Positions 41,571 to 42,421 of a stretch of DNA of 42,421 nt are shown piece by piece. Source of the DNA: Alphaproteobacteria bacterium. GTDB lineage: Bacteria; Pseudomonadota; Alphaproteobacteria; JAEULC01. Positions within the stretch are counted from its first letter, which is position 1. Each line of letters begins with the position of its first letter. The position numbers were made by a program, and so were the translations under genes. Under the pieces are notes generated by a model. The model saw only the letters and a program-made list of their open reading frames with translations, was not told the origin of the DNA and searched no databases. Where the stretch lies: the NCBI GenBank assembly GCA_020851015.1, contig JADZDN010000363.1, forward strand, positions 1-42,421, written 5' to 3'.

Positions 41571-42421
41571 ATGAGCCAGCAATCACCAGCCCGATTCCTG
41601 AGCGTCGCCGCGATCGCCGTCGGCCTTGCCGCGGTGGCCGCGTTTCTCCCCATCGCCGGCAGCGCCCAGCAGGCGGAGCCGGCCAAGAAGCCGGCCGCCG
41701 CGAAGCACGCCGCGCCGGCGAAGAAGTCCACGGCCAAGGAAACCGCCGCCAAGCCGGCGGCGCCAGCTGCGGGCGCCGAGACCGGCGCCGCGTCGTCATC
41801 GTCAAGCCGCGGCCCCACCGCGTTCGAAAGCGAGGCGCGCAACGCGCTGCTGATCGACTTCCAGACCGGCGCGGTGCTCTACGAGAAGGCGGCCGACGAG
41901 CGGGTCGGCCCGGCCTCGATGAGCAAGATGATGACCACGCACATGGTCTTCGAGCAGATCAAGGCCGGCAAGCTGAAGATGGACGACACGCTGCCGATCT
42001 CCGACAAGACCTGGAAGCAGTGGAACAACTCCGGGTCGACCATGTTCATCCCCGTGGGCGCCCGGGTGCGCATCGACGACCTGCTGCGGGGCGTCATCAT
42101 CCAGTCCGGCAACGACGCCTGCGTCGTGCTGGCGGAAGGGCTTTTCGGCTCGGAAGAGGCCTTCGCCGCGGCGATGAACCGGCGCGCCAAGGAGTTGGGG
42201 CTGTTGAACAGCAACTTCACCAACGCGACCGGCTGGCCCGATCCCAACCACTACATGACCGCGCGCGACCTGGCGACACTGGGCCGGCACCTGATCACCG
42301 ACTTCCCGGATCTCTACAAGATCTACGGCGAGAAGGAATTCACCTACAACGGCATCAAGCAGGGCAACCGGAACCCGCTCATCTACAAGGATTCGGGCAC
42401 CGACGGCATCAAGACCGGCCA
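41571..42421 (+). CDS. D-alanyl-D-alanine carboxypeptidase, DacC/DacF type (3' end outside window)
   Basis: 283 residues in the window, cut at the end. A signal peptide (IAGSAQQ, cleavage after residue about 32) is followed by an Ala/Lys/Pro-rich linker and the penicillin-binding domain. Active-site motifs are SMSK (SxxK) with the catalytic Ser, SGN (SxN) and, at the very end, KTG. It trims the fifth D-Ala of the stem peptide in the periplasm. GAGGTGAGACG precedes ATG 41571. It follows rlpA by 84 bp and completes a cell-wall group. Confidence 0.92.
   Translation, partial: MSQQSPARFLSVAAIAVGLAAVAAFLPIAGSAQQAEPAKKPAAAKHAAPAKKSTAKETAAKPAAPAAGAETGAASSSSSRGPTAFESEARNALLIDFQTGAVLYEKAADERVGPASMSKMMTTHMVFEQIKAGKLKMDDTLPISDKTWKQWNNSGSTMFIPVGARVRIDDLLRGVIIQSGNDACVVLAEGLFGSEEAFAAAMNRRAKELGLLNSNFTNATGWPDPNHYMTARDLATLGRHLITDFPDLYKIYGEKEFTYNGIKQGNRNPLIYKDSGTDGIKTG

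Overview
The window comes from a high-GC alphaproteobacterium. Three promoter-like sites match GGAAC-N16-CGTT, the site of the alphaproteobacterial general-stress sigma factor EcfG. There are also FAT GUY-type single-domain response regulators, a PleD/PopA-like protein and REP-like hairpins common in this class. Rhodospirillales or a related order is a guess from gene content. Protein calls rest on reading motifs; no database search was possible.

Layout. 1-1302 is the 3' end of mfd. 1425-6597 is a tight five-gene minus-strand run: DsbA/FrnE-type oxidoreductase, glutathione transferase, FAD oxidoreductase, metallophosphoesterase and a Ser/Thr kinase fused to a universal-stress domain. 6696-9814 holds a GFA protein, a stress-type glycine-rich protein with an EcfG site, an orphan TPP-enzyme subunit and a REC-REC-GGDEF protein whose catalytic and phosphorylation residues look lost but whose c-di-GMP I-site is kept. 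9877-11973 is an SDR and an acyl-CoA dehydrogenase. 11977-15459 is a complete phosphonate/phosphite ABC transporter (phnD-phnC-phnE-phnE, overlapping genes). 15563-20313 holds an EEP-family hydrolase, a thioesterase, a pentapeptide-repeat protein and a large OYE-type flavoprotein. 20439-22556 is a stress region: a DUF4142 protein and two divergent FAT GUY regulators with EcfG sites. 22557-24895 has lower GC and carries DUF1697, an EamA transporter and tRNA-Ser(UGA). 25082-27787 has an SGNH-like protein, a methyltransferase and an alginate-lyase-like secreted protein. 27936-30710 carries a PhyH dioxygenase next to an HD-domain (PhnZ/MIOX-like) oxygenase, an internally deleted SDR remnant and an Ldh2-type dehydrogenase. 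30721-38170 is a sensory locus: an unknown 377-residue protein, two tandem copies of a stand-alone Aer-type PAS gene and a soluble chemoreceptor. The first PAS copy is split by an intact IS66-family element of 3231 bp with a perfect 8-bp target duplication and a SEC-C/UPF0149 passenger gene. 38182-42421 has a GlxA-type regulator and three cell-wall genes (MltB-like, RlpA, and a D,D-carboxypeptidase cut by the window end).

How the genes may work together. The PAS protein and soluble receptor look like Aer split into two polypeptides. The EcfG sites tie three loci to one stress regulon. The PhyH-HD pair resembles two-step oxygenase systems such as PhnY-PhnZ; the phn transporter 12 kb away makes a phosphonate substrate possible, but HD-protein features closer to myo-inositol oxygenase leave the substrate open.
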